The notes: generated by a model not told the origin, from the letters alone. 64,000 nucleotides of DNA from Opeltia flavorubescens (GCA_000442125.1 KE546967.1:124001-188000), one strand, 5' to 3'; shown: positions 22,259 to 34,735, numbered from the stretch's first letter. A program made the numbers and translations.

Positions 22259-23339
22259 GGCTTCATTATTGGGCTGACTATTGAAATCATAGTCCGTCCC
22301 TTCTTGTTGCCTGTACCCAAAATTCTGTACAAAAGTGCTCTAAGGCCAATGGTTTCACCTCACCACATTCTATTAGAAATAAGTACAGGCTTGACGATCT
22401 GTCTTTTTCTTTGACTTTCTTTTTAACTCCCTAACTTGAGACGATCGCCTATTTCTATCATCTTATTCTCCAAGCATGACAACGCTTTTTCGCTCATGCA
22501 TTTCAACGGCGAAAGCCGTCCTCTTTCTACAGAAAAGTTGGTCGATCATCCGTTACCCTCTTTTGGCGTTCGCGGAACTCGTCTTCTTTTCATATCATGC
22601 ATCCTTAGCTTCTGCACAACTTACCTCTCATATCGCTCCTCGCTCAATATGTATGTGATCGATTTCGAAGCGTCAAAGCGTTGATTTGGTAGGAACATCG
22701 TTCACGCATAGATACGTTCCTTCACGTGCCAATGTACCGAGGCTCGTTCTTTGGTCGAAGCGCGTCATTTATCATGATTATTATGCATGGCCTCATGGAC
22801 TACCAAAGAGCGGTAGCGCCGTCCTTACGGTCTAGCCCGATCATTTCAGCTCTTCGTCCAATAATATCGTTCATAGGTTTCCATGCAGCTAAAGGCCCGA
22901 CAGCCTCGCTCATCCTAGCGCACTATGACGAGCATCTTCCCCACACTTTGAGGAATATTCTATCCAGAGCCAGGAACACCCGGAAATTCTCCTATGGTTC
23001 GAGAATAATTAGGAACCATGCAACCAACCAAATGCTTATCACGGGACCCTCATAAGTTTTATTGGACCCTGATAAGCTCTTTGCATAATTTTCACATGTT
23101 TTTTTCATCTCAAGCCGGATTCTTTTCACGCAGCCCTGTTTGTGGATACTAATCCCTCGCCTCGACTGACCGTCTTTCCTTTCCTGGTGTAATTGTAGTG
23201 GATGACTATGGTTTCTCACTATCAATTTGAGTACCGTCATTGAATCTAGACTAAATAATATATACCAATACTTCCTCTCTGTCTTCCTCATCGCAGAACA
23301 AATTGACAACACTCCAGACTCAACAGGAAATTGTCAAAG
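22259..23339. other. Intergenic region, no supported gene
   Basis: 1.08 kb. Short frames at 22436-22684 and 22726-23055 have no domains. Two near-identical 13-mers (GGACCCTCATAAG and GGACCCTGATAAG) occur 21 bp apart near 23044-23077. Confidence 0.45.
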
Positions 23340-24823
23340 ATGTCCAGCCAAACCCTTCTCACACCCCCAACGAAGCCGGCTGTTCGCCGGCTTTCGTCAT
23401 TTAGCACCAATTTTGAAGAATTAGCTCTCGGACCTTCAGTCGTCGTCCCGCCAGAGCACATGACAAAGCCAAGCGATGCCCACGAAACAGCGGCTGCCTT
23501 GGAAATCGCAAAGCATCGTCTTCAAAAAGAACGATCTACAGATGGACAGATCACACCACCTGCCACACCTCCGCAAACGAACTTCACCGATGCCTATGCA
23601 TTCGCTTTCGATATTGACGGTGTTCTCATTCGTGGCGGCAAGCCGATACCACAAGCCGTTGAAGCAATGAAAGTACTCAATGGACAGAATGAGTATGGAG
23701 TGAAAGTGTATGTCGCTGTTTATTCATGCCATAGTCATAGTCATGACGCTCACGGAAATCTCAGACCCTACATATTTGTCACCAATGGCGGTGGAAAGAC
23801 AGAGCAAGAAAGATGCCTCGATCTCAGCCGGCAGCTTGAAATGGAAATCTCCCCTGGAGTAAGTGATGCTCTCTTGGTTATATGATAGAATGCAAGTTCT
23901 GACTATTGCCTAGCAATTTATCTGTGGTACGGAACGCGAGGCCCCATCTTAATCGCTTCTCAGACTGATCGTTCTACCTAGGTCATACGCCAATGCGAGA
24001 AATGGCCGAGAAATATGGCACCGTCCTCGTGGTTGGCGGAGAAGGCGAGAAGTGTAGAAAAGTAGCAGAAGGCTACGGCTTCAGAGATGTCGTGACACCA
24101 GGAGATATCATCAAGGACAACAAACATACTACGCCATTCAGGAAGCTCACTGAGGATGAGAAAAACCACTCACGGGCGCGCAACTTTGGAGAAACGGAGA
24201 TCGAGGCAATCTTCGTATTCGCCGATAGTCGAGAATGGGCCGGTGATCAGCAAATCATCCTGGATCTCCTCATGTCCAAGAAAGGGCGACTTGGAACAAG
24301 ATCGGAGACGTTCGACGAAGGACCACCCATTTACTTCTCCCACAACGATATCGTGTGGTCGACGTCCCACCAGTTGACTCGCCTTGGTATGGGTGCTCTT
24401 CGTGCTTCACTGGAGGCAATGTACAAGGCGATGACAGGCAAAGACCTCATCTCGACAGCCTTTGGCAAGCCCCAAATCGGCACATTTCAATTTGCCACCC
24501 GCCTCTTACAGCAGTGGCGAAAGGACACGCACGGCATCAATGCGCCACCACAAACCGTATACTTCGTTGGCGATACCCCGGAATCCGATATCCGTGGCAC
24601 TAATGAGTTCAATGCTTCAGAATTCTCCGAAAACCAATGGTACTCGATTCTTGTTCGGACTGGTGTGTTTCAAGCAGGTACCAAGCCAGCTTTCCAGCCT
24701 AGTGCCACAGTGGATAATGTACTTGATGCCGTCAAGCATGGCATCCAACGGGAGGTTGATAAGAGTATCAAGACGAAGGTACAGCAGCTTAGTGAGCAAC
24801 AGGAGGTCATTACAGAGGAGTAG
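23340..24823 (+). CDS. HAD-superfamily hydrolase, subfamily IIA, CECR5/HDHD5 type
   Basis: Four exons, 23340-23707, 23765-23858, 23914-23926 (a 13-nt microexon) and 23982-24823, give 438 residues. Introns are 57, 55 and 55 bp. Splicing yields the family sequence GVKVPYIFVTNGGG and then ISPGQFICGHTPMREMAEKY; the microexon supplies QFIC plus part of a Gly. HAD motif I is FDIDGVL (D91, D93), motif II is the VTNGGG stretch, and motif IV is GDTPESDIRG with two Asp. The subfamily covers p-nitrophenylphosphatase-like enzymes, and the eukaryotic CECR5 branch (yeast YKR070W) is mostly mitochondrial. The substrate is unknown. Residues 1-80 form a Thr/Pro-rich leader that may include a targeting sequence. 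Confidence 0.93.
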
Positions 24824-25686
24824 GTGGTCATGTCTGAGTATTGTTGTCCACAAGACTGTGTTTCAGGAGTTGGTTCTTTCCTTTGGATGTCGATACCCGG
24901 GTTTCCTTATTTTCTATTAATTCAGGCGCATACATCATCGATACTCGAATCGAATCAAGAAATCTTAGGCATTGTGCAATGGGGTACGGGGATAGCTCCG
25001 GCGGATGTTCACTAGATACCATCAAAAGACGGTGGAACAGCTGGCTTTATGCAAATCAGCATTGCGATTCCCATTCTAGTGTTGCTTTGCATCTGAACTA
25101 TGCAATTCTCGACCACAAGTGCATTGATAGTAGAGCTTACCTTCGATGCATGGATTCTCAAGGGGGAAAATGGCGGCTTGTGTTGCAGAAAGAGGCTGAA
25201 AGTAGTCACCGCTTTATGCGGGCGGTCAATAGGCTCAATGGAGCGGATATGCCCCCACAAGGAAAGCCTTCTATGGGGGTGTGGTGGGATGCAAGCTCTA
25301 GGCCTGCCAGGGGGCGCTGCCGAGGCGCATCATTCGTTCGCCTTGTCCCTTGAACCCTTGACTCAACAACAACATGCAGATGATCATTCAATCATGTGCT
25401 AAACGTCACATAACAAAGGCTTGTTCTTGAGTAACATCACCACACACGGATTCTTGCTTACCGCTCTTTACCATTGCTCAAGGTTGCATTCATTTGGAAG
25501 GCACAATCAACACTCTGACTGCCTTACCAGGGTTGTCAGCATCTTAGGTCAATGGTGACTCAAACCACATCTACATGAGTCCCCAATGTTTGCCGACTAT
25601 TTAAAGTTACCCTGATCAGATTCCCTGTCTGAAGAAGAATACTAAACACAACTTCAACGAGGGCAAACAATCCAAGCGTCGCCGTC
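24824..25686. other. Intergenic region, no supported gene
   Basis: 863 bp. Overlapping frames on both strands (for example 24841-25353) look non-coding, with no domain and unstable composition. Confidence 0.45.
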
Positions 25687-26703
25687 ATGGTACCCCGCGT
25701 CTCAGATCCTCCCGCGATCATGGACACACCTTCCCTCGAAAGCCTGGACAACACCTTTGTCAAAAGACCCCTACCCGTCGTCCTAGAACAAAGTCGTCCT
25801 TCTCCTCCACGCCGCTCAACCGCACCAGATTCCCCAACCGAGTCGACTCAAGTACCAACAAGTACCGTTACCTTACCATCATACCCACGCAACCGCTCCC
25901 CCTTCACCAGGACCCATGTCCGCTCCCGATCATCCAATAGCTCCCTCTCCGCTCCACTGATGGCGCGTGCACATTCCTCCCCAGTCCCTGACAACAAAAC
26001 TCGCCCACTTCCCCCTTTCACCGCCCGTCCATCAAGTCCCCTCGGACCTCCAGGCCGTCATCGAAGCCCCCTCCGGAAAGCAACTGACGAGCCCTTCTCA
26101 AGCTTCAGCAACCATCTCCCCATCGGCGAGACAATCTCCGAGAACCATGAACTAGACCTCACACCCCGAACACCAGCAGCAGGGGGGAGCAGCAGCCCAA
26201 CAGAAAGCAACATCAGCATCCACAACACCTTCCCTCGAACTCGACGGCGACCTTCCTCGCCCTTCTATCCTTCATCTCAGAACGTCTATCTGAACACCTC
26301 AACTACGACATCCATCCCCCTCCGAACAAGTACATCCAGCCCCTCCCTCCACGTAGCAACACAATACAACGAACCCTTCCCCTCATCCTCTTCCTCATTC
26401 TCCTCCTCAAGCATCCCATCCACACCAACGTCCTTCCGCTCTCGCTCGCCGAGCATTTCCTCCCTAGAAACAATCGAAGACTCCCCCGACGCGGAAATCG
26501 AAGCGGAACATATTGCGCAGCTGAAGGCCGCGGCGGACAGGGAGGAAGCAGCTGCGATGAAGAAGGAAGAAGAGGAAGGGGGAGGGATCGGTGGGGTAAG
26601 GAGGAGGGCGGGGAGTGGGAGGAGTGATAAGAGGAAAAGGTGGAGTGTTTGTGGGGCGGAGAGGAGGGGGGATTTGGACTTGGAGACGATTTGGGAGGAT
26701 TGA
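25687..26703 (+). CDS. Hypothetical Ser/Pro/Thr-rich protein with a conserved-looking C-terminus
   Basis: A single open frame of 338 residues starts at an ATG (MVPRVSDPPAIMDTPSLES). Most of it is disordered Ser/Pro/Thr/Arg sequence. A short helical segment AEIEAEHIAQLKAAADREEAAAMKKEEEE precedes a basic, Gly-rich linker. The protein ends KRKRWSVCGAERRGDLDLETIWED, which has the balanced look of a conserved motif and is the best reason to think the gene is real. An alternative start at Met12 is possible. No domain is recognised. It shows the sharpest composition flip in the window: C29/G3 in the 60 bases from 26341, G31/C3 in the 60 bases from 26641. Confidence 0.65.
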   Translation: MVPRVSDPPAIMDTPSLESLDNTFVKRPLPVVLEQSRPSPPRRSTAPDSPTESTQVPTSTVTLPSYPRNRSPFTRTHVRSRSSNSSLSAPLMARAHSSPVPDNKTRPLPPFTARPSSPLGPPGRHRSPLRKATDEPFSSFSNHLPIGETISENHELDLTPRTPAAGGSSSPTESNISIHNTFPRTRRRPSSPFYPSSQNVYLNTSTTTSIPLRTSTSSPSLHVATQYNEPFPSSSSSFSSSSIPSTPTSFRSRSPSISSLETIEDSPDAEIEAEHIAQLKAAADREEAAAMKKEEEEGGGIGGVRRRAGSGRSDKRKRWSVCGAERRGDLDLETIWED

Positions 26704-28354
26704 AGAGGGAGGGAAGGAGGGAGGGGAGGATAGTTGTCAAAGGCGGCAATTAGCAAGAGGAAGAGGGAGGGGATTTGGCTGACATGACTTTGTTGATCAG
26801 AGGAGAAAGGTGTTCGGGACCTTGAGAGGGGACCTCTGCAGGAGAGTGTTATGCATGCATGGGTTTTTGTGTCATCACGAATGCATCACTTACAGCATGT
26901 TTGCTACAAGAAAAGGGAAAAGGGTCGCTTATGGTCTTTATGTTTTCGAGGGAGGTGGCATCAAGGATTATTGTTCAGTATCAAAGAATCAACAGCTCGA
27001 GGGATCAGGCGTTTTCGGGGAGTTTGATGATACCCCTTGCATGCCCATTTCTGAAATAGCAATAGCAGTATTCAGTAGCAAGTAGCAAATTCCACATGAG
27101 TAACACTCCACGCCTTTCAAATGTGTCAATGGATCGTAAATATTGCATACGTGCTCCGTGACCTCATTGAATTTTATTTAAATCTTCACACTTTAAACCT
27201 ACGAATCCTCCCCAGCGATCCTGACACATGCCACACTCATCAAGGAAAGTAGAGATTTTGGATTTTACGTACAACGTACTCCATACCATAGCAGAGAGGC
27301 CCTGACATAGAAGTACTACGTAGGACAACCGCACAGGCCAATAAGCTATACATACGCCCCTTGCAAACCCCCCTTCCCTCCCTGGCTTTTTCTTCCAGTT
27401 ACATCTCTCATTCATCATTTCCACCTTCAGTGTATAAAACTCTACACATATCCCATCCCCACATTACCATAAAACTTCCACAGCCAGCGCCTGTCGCTTG
27501 AGAGTACTCAAGCATACATGCATGCAAAACGAATAGGAAATCTTATTTTCAAAAAAAAAAAAGTTAAAAGAACTTAGACATAAAGATGAAAGGAAGGAAC
27601 GCATAACGTCCTCCCTGATGCTTTTTCTTTTGAATGAGGAATCTGAATGGGAAAGAAAGACTTGGGGAAAGAGCGTTTTTTGAAAGGGTGGATGGTGTGG
27701 AATGTATTTGTGGTTTATTGAGGAGATAGAGATGGGGTGAATTTTGGTATTTTTTGATGGTATGGTGGTGGGATTGTTGAGTGGTATTATCCTATTCAGC
27801 TTTGGGTTTGGTTTTTTTCGTAAGGAACGTAATGGCTGGCTGCTATGTGCATGAGAATATCAGTCTACTTATCTGTATGAGGGGGGGATAGGGAGAGGCG
27901 AGCGTACACGCTTCAATACTTTTATTTGAGTCTCGGCTCGGGACTTGGAGGGTAGAATGGGAAGTGTTCTACCACTGCATTTATAACGTGTGCCTTTATC
28001 AAGATCGGATCGTGGTTTACTTGTCCAGGGGGTGTTGTATTATAAAAATCGAACATTTCGCACAGGGTGCTTGCATTTTTGCAGTCTTTGAAGCATTAGT
28101 ATGCGTAGTGCAGTCAGTACTCTCGAGGACGTCCAGGAAAAGAATGCCATTTTCCCCCCCTCTTGCTCAAAGGCCTTCAGTGCAGAGGATCGAATGCTGC
28201 TGCCATGATTTGTATCGGAAGCTATAGTTAGTGATTATTCGCTTTGATACGCGTCTTCGTTGTCAGGATATCACTTCAATCAATGAAAATTCTCAAGCCT
28301 GCCGTGCAACATGGTGCCAGATTCCGCGGCATACAAAAGTCTCATTATGTGCCC
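26704..28354. other. Intergenic region, AT-rich, no supported gene
   Basis: 1.65 kb between convergent genes, with purine tracts, an A11 run near 27550 and T/G-rich stretches near 27700-27830. Open frames at 26810-27085, 27164-27424 and 27964-28227 have no recognisable domains. It probably holds long 3' UTRs. Confidence 0.45.
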
Positions 28355-30169
28355 TCATCTATTTGGCAGCTGGTGATGTGATGGCTCGCACGACACCTCG
28401 TATACTCTGTTCGGTCCTACCATCTCATGAGGCGGTGCGTTGCCGTAAGCTTCGGAAGGGTCTGTCCTAGGGCAAAGCTCTGAAGGTTGCCTATTGTTAT
28501 CCAAGGTTAGATCAATTAGTGGGGGTCCTGTAGCCACTGTCGATATATCGGACGATTTGTTCTGTAGTATTCGTCTCTTCCTTCGCCAAATGATTATGAG
28601 AGCAGCCGCTATTGCTGAAGCCACAGTTGCACTGCCAACCCCGATGCCGGCTCTTGCGCCTCCAGAAAGATCCGCGTCAGATACGCCTCTCGTAGTATTC
28701 GTGGAGTTGTCATCTTTAAGAATTGTCCAGGAGGATTCCCACGAGCTGGCAAATGACCCGATGGTACCTGGAGTGATTGAAGTATCATTGACTTGGTAGG
28801 TCTTGATGATGCTCTGTTCCATACTAGGGCCAGGAGCTTGCGCGATGTATGTAAGATTATGCTCATATTCGAACCCAAGGAAGGCAGCCTGCAAAAATGC
28901 GCGACCCAGCACATATGTATCATAGTCATAACCATCATTGCGAAGAAAAAGAGGTTGACACGGGAAGTACTGGACTGGTGTATCGACAATGGGTGATGAC
29001 AAGGTAAGGTTCAGAAGTTGGAACGGTATCTTTATCGTGATGTTTCTCGCCTGATTGTCAGCAAGGATGATTGCCATGAAGGCCGGAGAGCTAATGATAC
29101 GATAAGACAACTCATTAACCTCCCAGACGTAGAGGCCCAAACCTGCATCCCAGGTGAGAGGAAGATATCGAGCAGCAATCTCACATATCCCCGGAGGCAG
29201 ATACATATATGGGACCGTCGGGTTGAGAGTTATCAGCCTCGACCCTGTTCTCCCACCCATAATTTCTGATCTACTGGCAATCCATGAACTGTCATTGATT
29301 GCGTGCCACAAACTGATGCTGCCGGATGAAATGAAGGGTGAAATCCCCAATTCGACATCAAGAATGACATCCAAGAGAAAAGCTCTCGGGCCACCAACTC
29401 CAGCTATCGAATCCAGGTACATGTCAAACGTACCGACTTCTCCAAGCACTCTATTTTGCTCATAACCACCCAACATCATTGACCCGCGCTGTCCAAATGC
29501 TGCACTGCCTACGTGGAGACCGCAGAACATTGACGTTATGGTACCATTCTCTTTCATTTTCTCAAGGATTGACGGGTCACGATTCCTGTCGTTATCTGTG
29601 GTCGGCCCTAGCCCAAGATTGCCAGCGGGTGGAGTATAATTGCGTCCATTTGGGAAGGAGACTTTCCAGGAAAGCACTGCTTTCATACCGGTCTTTAGCG
29701 CGTTATATACATGGCGAGCAGGATCGTATACAATATAGAGGCTGTCGTAAGCGTCGAAGCTCTTCAACTCTTCTTTCACGGGACTGAAGAATATGTCGTC
29801 CGATGTTCCCGTATAATTCCCCTCAGGTATGGATGCCCATGGCCCTGTATAATTGCCACCTCCAGCAACCGAGAGGATACTTGTTCCATAGAAAAGGCTT
29901 GGCCACATATAGGCCTCGTTGAACTATAAAACTGTGAGTCAATTTGCTCCACATAGTATTCAGCGAAGCCGTCTTGATTAGACGCCGCTCACGCTGTTGG
30001 GGTTTCCTGTGAATACTACGATAGCCTGCCATGGGCCGTCAGGCCCGATAAGTCCCTCCCCATCTGCACCATAGTCTGTTGACCAGGTCATTTGGAAAAC
30101 GCCTTGCGGGTAAGCGAATGATACACGCATCACGCACAATGTGATCGCAAAATGGAGTAAGCAAGACAT
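28355..30169 (-). CDS. Membrane-anchored pepsin-fold (A1-type) protein, probably catalytically degenerate
   Basis: Exons 30169-29993 and 29923-28355, with a 69-bp intron (GTGAGC...TATAG), encode 581 residues. A signal peptide (MSCLLHFAITLCVMRVSFA) is followed by a long extracellular part with many N-glycosylation sequons (GNYTG, NATI-like, NDSS, NLTL). A transmembrane helix near residues 480-500 (VASAIAAALIIIW) ends in the stop-transfer RRKRR, and a cytoplasmic tail of about 80 residues follows. The fold resemblance comes from GPDGPWQAIVVF at the N-terminus and NPTVPYMYLPPGICEIAARYLPLTWD in the second lobe, where pepsins have DSGT before xxYLP. Neither active-site Asp-Thr/Ser-Gly is visible: the second is replaced by NPTVP. 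It may act as a binding or sensor protein. Fungal relatives of this type are usually annotated as acid proteases. Confidence 0.8.
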
Positions 30170-30937
30170 AGCTACGCAACGGCTAAGAAGAGGACAAAGT
30201 ACAGGAAGATGAAACGGAATTCAAGGCCAGAGGTTGAGAAGGAATTTAACAGAGACGCAACCCATAATGAGGCTGTACATAGTGATTGTTAGGGTCCTGC
30301 AGCCGTTTCCATGAATCTGCTGTCGGCTATATGCAGCAGCATGATCCATGAAGACGTCAGGAATGGCATAGGCAACGAAATATCTATTAAGCAATACAGA
30401 ACACACATGCTCTATTGAAAGGAATGCGACAGGGTTCAAGAGGAGCCCTCAGCTATACACCTACCGAGTGACCTCACTGACGTTAGGTCGACTTCTCATG
30501 TCCAAGCGCCATATTTCACTTTAATGGGAATTAGGTGCGGCAATGAAGCCACTTCATTTCATCAGGGATACTACCTGCTTTGTATTTCGAGGTATCGATG
30601 TCAGCCATATGAAATTGAAAGCCACGGATGAGCGGTCGATGCTGGTATGTCAGGTTGGCGTGTGTGGTAAAGGTTGAATGATAAGTCAATCTGGCCAATC
30701 AGAACCAGGCTTGGCAATCCACCTCGAAGCTCGAATAGAGAGCAATGATAATAACAAAATCTGTCAAGATAACGTGGTTGATGAACAAGCATGAGCTTAC
30801 GCTGCCAGCAAATCATAGCCATCTTCAAATGAAGGCTCATCGTGCACCTTGATTGGCATTCGAGACGCCTCACTAGGTGTCATCATGCAGAGGCTGCCTC
30901 GGATCCGGAACGATTAGACACCTGTGACAGCTGCACC
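30170..30937. other. Divergent intergenic region
   Basis: 768 bp holding the promoters of the pepsin-like gene and the next orphan. The frame of the orphan is open upstream to a GTG at 30842, but its first in-frame ATG is at 30938. Confidence 0.45.
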
Positions 30938-31666
30938 ATGGTGGCCCTTTGGTGCATCTACCTGTTTCACGTTATTCTCTTCATGACCTCCACTATCGCG
31001 AGCATAATCACTCGCCTAAACGTAGGTACCTCTCCATCCCTCTCACCCACCAAACTAAAATCCATCCAGTTCGACAATATCACCACATCCTCGGGCCTCG
31101 CTACCCTTCCATCTCCTTACCACCACCTCTCATTCTCAGCCTACAATGTCTTCCGTCCCCGAGACCCAGCCTTCGAAGGTATAATCACATCCCATGACTA
31201 CAACTGTGCAGTCTCTCCTCCCAACGCACTGCTTGGATCACGGATCGGTTCTGATCTACAAAGCGCGAGCTTTCAGATCGAGAATGGCACGGTTATGAAA
31301 GAGGAGGGACTGCGCCCACATTTCGATCTTCAATCATTCTACATCAAGCCAATGGACGCACCAATGCCGGGAACCAGGATCAACGTGAGAGGATATCAGA
31401 GCAATGAAGAGGAGGAACTGGAATGGCACGTTGATTTCCCGAGCGGGTATCATCTACCCTTTCTGGTGAAGATGGAGGAGTATAGCAGAAAGAAGTGGGA
31501 GAACTTGACGAGGGTGGAGATTACGGCGGATTTTGGAGAGGATGAGCTGGATTGGGAATTTTGTTTAGATGATCTAGAGTTGGTCTTTCACAAGCTTGCC
31601 ACTGAGAAGGAAGTGGGCATAGAAGGTTTTATGGCGGAGGAGAAAGGCCAGGTAGTATTGGCATGA
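30938..31666 (+). CDS. Hypothetical protein, 242 residues, with hydrophobic N-terminus
   Basis: A single open frame from ATG 30938. The first 25 residues (MVALWCIYLFHVILFMTSTIAS) look like a signal peptide or anchor. The rest is soluble, with DDLELVF-type acidic patches and one plausible sequon (ENGTV). Three Cys lie in the mature part. It has no recognised domain. The second Met (MTSTIAS) is an alternative start. It is divergent from the pepsin-like gene. Regular composition and strong internal hydrophobic patterning support a real gene, and a secreted effector-like protein is one possibility. Confidence 0.6.
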   Translation: MVALWCIYLFHVILFMTSTIASIITRLNVGTSPSLSPTKLKSIQFDNITTSSGLATLPSPYHHLSFSAYNVFRPRDPAFEGIITSHDYNCAVSPPNALLGSRIGSDLQSASFQIENGTVMKEEGLRPHFDLQSFYIKPMDAPMPGTRINVRGYQSNEEEELEWHVDFPSGYHLPFLVKMEEYSRKKWENLTRVEITADFGEDELDWEFCLDDLELVFHKLATEKEVGIEGFMAEEKGQVVLA

Positions 31667-32648
31667 GGCACGAGGTACCAGGACATTACTCCTCGCAAGT
31701 AATGGACCGTCTCAAGCCTCGTTCGCACAGACCGGGGTTACGAAAAAGAAGGGCAAAAGCGTGAAGAGTATGTTGCCAGATAACCACGCGACTTGTCAGA
31801 CGTGGGATTGTGGTGAAATATGCAAGACCAAGCGTCAATGTATATTGACCCGAACCTCATTGATCTTGCACCTCAACAGCGTTTCCCCTGTGCCAATGAT
31901 CATAACAAAAGAGGCTTGTAGAAATTGCTGTAGTGCTTGTCCATTGATTGCATTACGCTTGTCAGAAATACGTGAAGACCCTCCAAAACTCGAAATTTGA
32001 ACTAGACATGTATTCGTAAGCCCACATAGAATATTGGATCTAAATGAGTAGTAGTTTGTTCAATGCCTTACGAAAAAGGGTCCTTATGCAGGTTGTCGGC
32101 TCAATTGACCACCGATAGATCCGGGAATTGCCTGCATCTTGCATATCAACCTGCAGATAGGATCGTCATGCAATCATTCAGCGCAGCGCAGCCTTTTGGC
32201 ATATCCGAGGCCGTTGAGTGGGAAGAACTGCCATCGCCGTCGACCATGCCGCCACTGTCGCTGCGCTTTAGAGAGTAGGTTTCTCTAAGCCCATCAAGAC
32301 TTGTCTTCGTGTTAGAAGAGATCTCAATATTGCAACAGACCAAGATCAGACGGTAGGCTCCTTCCTTATGTACTTGAAGCGCATGCATGTGTGCTTTTCG
32401 AGCCACATGTATCAATGCACGTTGCGTTCGATAGTCATTCTTTTATACATTCACTTGAGAACCAATACTCTTCGCAAATCATTCTTCCTATACCCCCAGA
32501 TTCCTAGCTAATCCTACATCACAAATCATCTTTAATTTCCCAAAAAGGTTTTGCTCCCGATGATCTATCATTCTTGCTTCTATCATTTCTTTTGCCGTCT
32601 TCAACAACGGAAACATTCGTTACAACACTTTCGGAGAAATCTCTCGTC
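31667..32648. other. Intergenic region upstream of the amine oxidase
   Basis: 982 bp with only short frames. A pyrimidine-rich leader precedes the ATG at 32649. The gene's frame is open upstream to 32574, without an ATG. Confidence 0.45.
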
Positions 32649-34735
32649 ATGGAGGGCAGATCTAATTGTTCCTCTAGCTACAAGTCCCCAGATCCGATGT
32701 CTCGGATCCAGCAAGACTTGAACGGACATCATTTAAACCATAACTCATCAAAAGATCCCGAATCACCGACCATGCTTCGAAGGGTCATGCCCAAAGGGCG
32801 GAAACCGAGAATATGCGTCATTGGCGCTGGTGTTGCTGGTATGAGATGTGCCCAGGTCCTTGGAGAAAAGGGTATGGATGTGACCGTCCTCGAAGCAAGG
32901 GACCGAACAGGTGGGCGTGTAGGTGATTCCCCATAGAAAATCTACCTTTATCTGATTCACCTGAATTACTGTAGATGCATCAAACCATGCTCGGTGGACA
33001 TCCAGTAGACCAGTAGGAACATGTGGAGTGATTGCAAAGAAGTCACTAATGTTGGTAGCGGTCCGAATTGGATCCACGGCGTCAATCAAAATCCCATTCT
33101 CGACTTAGCCAAAGAACTCGATGCTACCACTATGTCAGTCCCTGAACTACCCCCGTCCATCTACGATCAATCAGGCCACCTTCTTAGCCAAGAAGAAGGT
33201 CAAAAGTGTTCAGAGCTCATGTGGGGGATTATCGAAGAAGCTTTCGAATACAGTAACAAGCACTCTGCATCGATACCTCAAGAGCAGTCATTATTAGATT
33301 TCTTCAAGCGTAAGCTCAAGGAAAAAGACCTACCTGAATCGACTCAAGATCGGGTACTTCAAGTCTGCCGATCATGGGGTGACTACATTGGTGGCTCCGT
33401 CGAAACGCAGAGCCTGAAGTATTTCTGGCTTGAAGAAACTATCGATGGAGGTTTGATGCACCCATCAGCTACAATCTATCTGATCACGATATTGATTAAA
33501 GCCCTGCAGAGAACCTCTTCCTAGCAAGCACATACAAACCTATTCTCTCAAAAATCACAAAAGACACCTACACCCACGCCAAAGTGCAGCTCTCCACGAA
33601 AGTCACTTCCATTACCTCCACCCACTCTTTGCCGTTATCCCAGGAAGACCATCCAACCTATACCTCAATCACCATCAAAACCTCAGATGATCAAACCCAA
33701 GAGTACGACGAAGTCATCACTACTGTCCCCCTCGGCTGTTTAAAACGTACCCACGCCCAAACCTTCCACCCCCCACTCCCTCCCCGTCTTCAAACAGCCA
33801 TCAAAAATCTCTCCTACGGCCGCTTGGAAAAAGTATACCTAACCTTTCCCTCCGCATTCTGGCTCCATCCTCCCTCTTCAGAATCATCATCAACCACCTC
33901 ACCCACAACCCCCACCCCAAAACCCGCAGAACTCCTCAACCCATTCTTCAACCAATGGCTCGCACCCCTCTACACCCCGCACCACCACCCAGTAGAATGC
34001 GTCTTCCTCTCCTCCCTGCCCTCTCCACACGCGCACCCAACTTTATTATTCTATATGCACGGCGCCCTTGCCAGTCATATCACAACCCTAACTTCCCCCC
34101 TCGATCCTTCTTCGCCAGAGTATTTGGAAACGTTGACGGAATTCTTCAAGCCGTACTACTCCCGCCTTCCCGGGTTTTGTGAAGGGAAAGGGGAGGAAGA
34201 GTGTAAGCCAAGTTATGCGCTGGCGACGAATTGGAGCAATGATGAACTTGCTGGTTATGGCTCTTACTCCAACTTTCTCATCCCGGAGCAGCGGGAGGAC
34301 TTTGCTCATCTAGTCGTTCCAAAGCAGCAAGCTGGCTCTAGGAGCTTAGATGGCCTGGAGGTAGAGAAGGTAGAACTCGATCTCGACATCGAGGCTTTGC
34401 GGTATGGATGTCCGGAACGCAGACTCTGGTTTGCAGGCGAACATACGAGTCCGTTTGTAGCGTTGGGGACGGTGACGGGGGCGTGGTGGAGTGGGGAGAA
34501 AGTTGCGGAGAGGGTTTTGGGGGCTTGGGGGATGGATGGTGGTGGGGATGCGGGAGTGGATGGAATTTTAAAGGGGGAGGGTGGACAAGGGAAAGAGGAG
34601 GGGGATGAGGGAAAGGGTGAGGGGAATGAGGGAGAGGAGGGGAAGGGTGATGAGGGAAAAGGGGATGAGGAAGAAGTAGAAGGGGGAAAGGTTGGCAGTA
34701 AACATGGCGGTATTGGTATGGGTGGAGGAGCTTGA
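32649..34735 (+). CDS. FAD-dependent amine oxidase (polyamine oxidase / Fms1-like)
   Basis: Four exons, 32649-32918, 32975-33012, 33059-33450 and 33510-34735, give 641 residues. Introns are 56, 46 and 59 bp. Splicing joins the ADP-binding motif ICVIGAGVAGMRCAQVL (55-71) and LEARDRTGGR to a short exon MHQTMLGGHPVD, then GPNWIHG, and later DGENLFLASTY, all family hallmarks. The C-terminal FAD motif is GCPERRLWFAGEHTSPFVALGTVTGAWWSG. Flavin amine oxidases of this kind oxidise spermine or spermidine, and some relatives demethylate histones; no SWIRM or tower domain is visible, so a polyamine oxidase is preferred. The last 55 residues form an unusual Gly/Glu/Lys/Asp repeat tail. There is no clear PTS1 at the end (GGGA). 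Composition flips near 34150. Confidence 0.9.
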
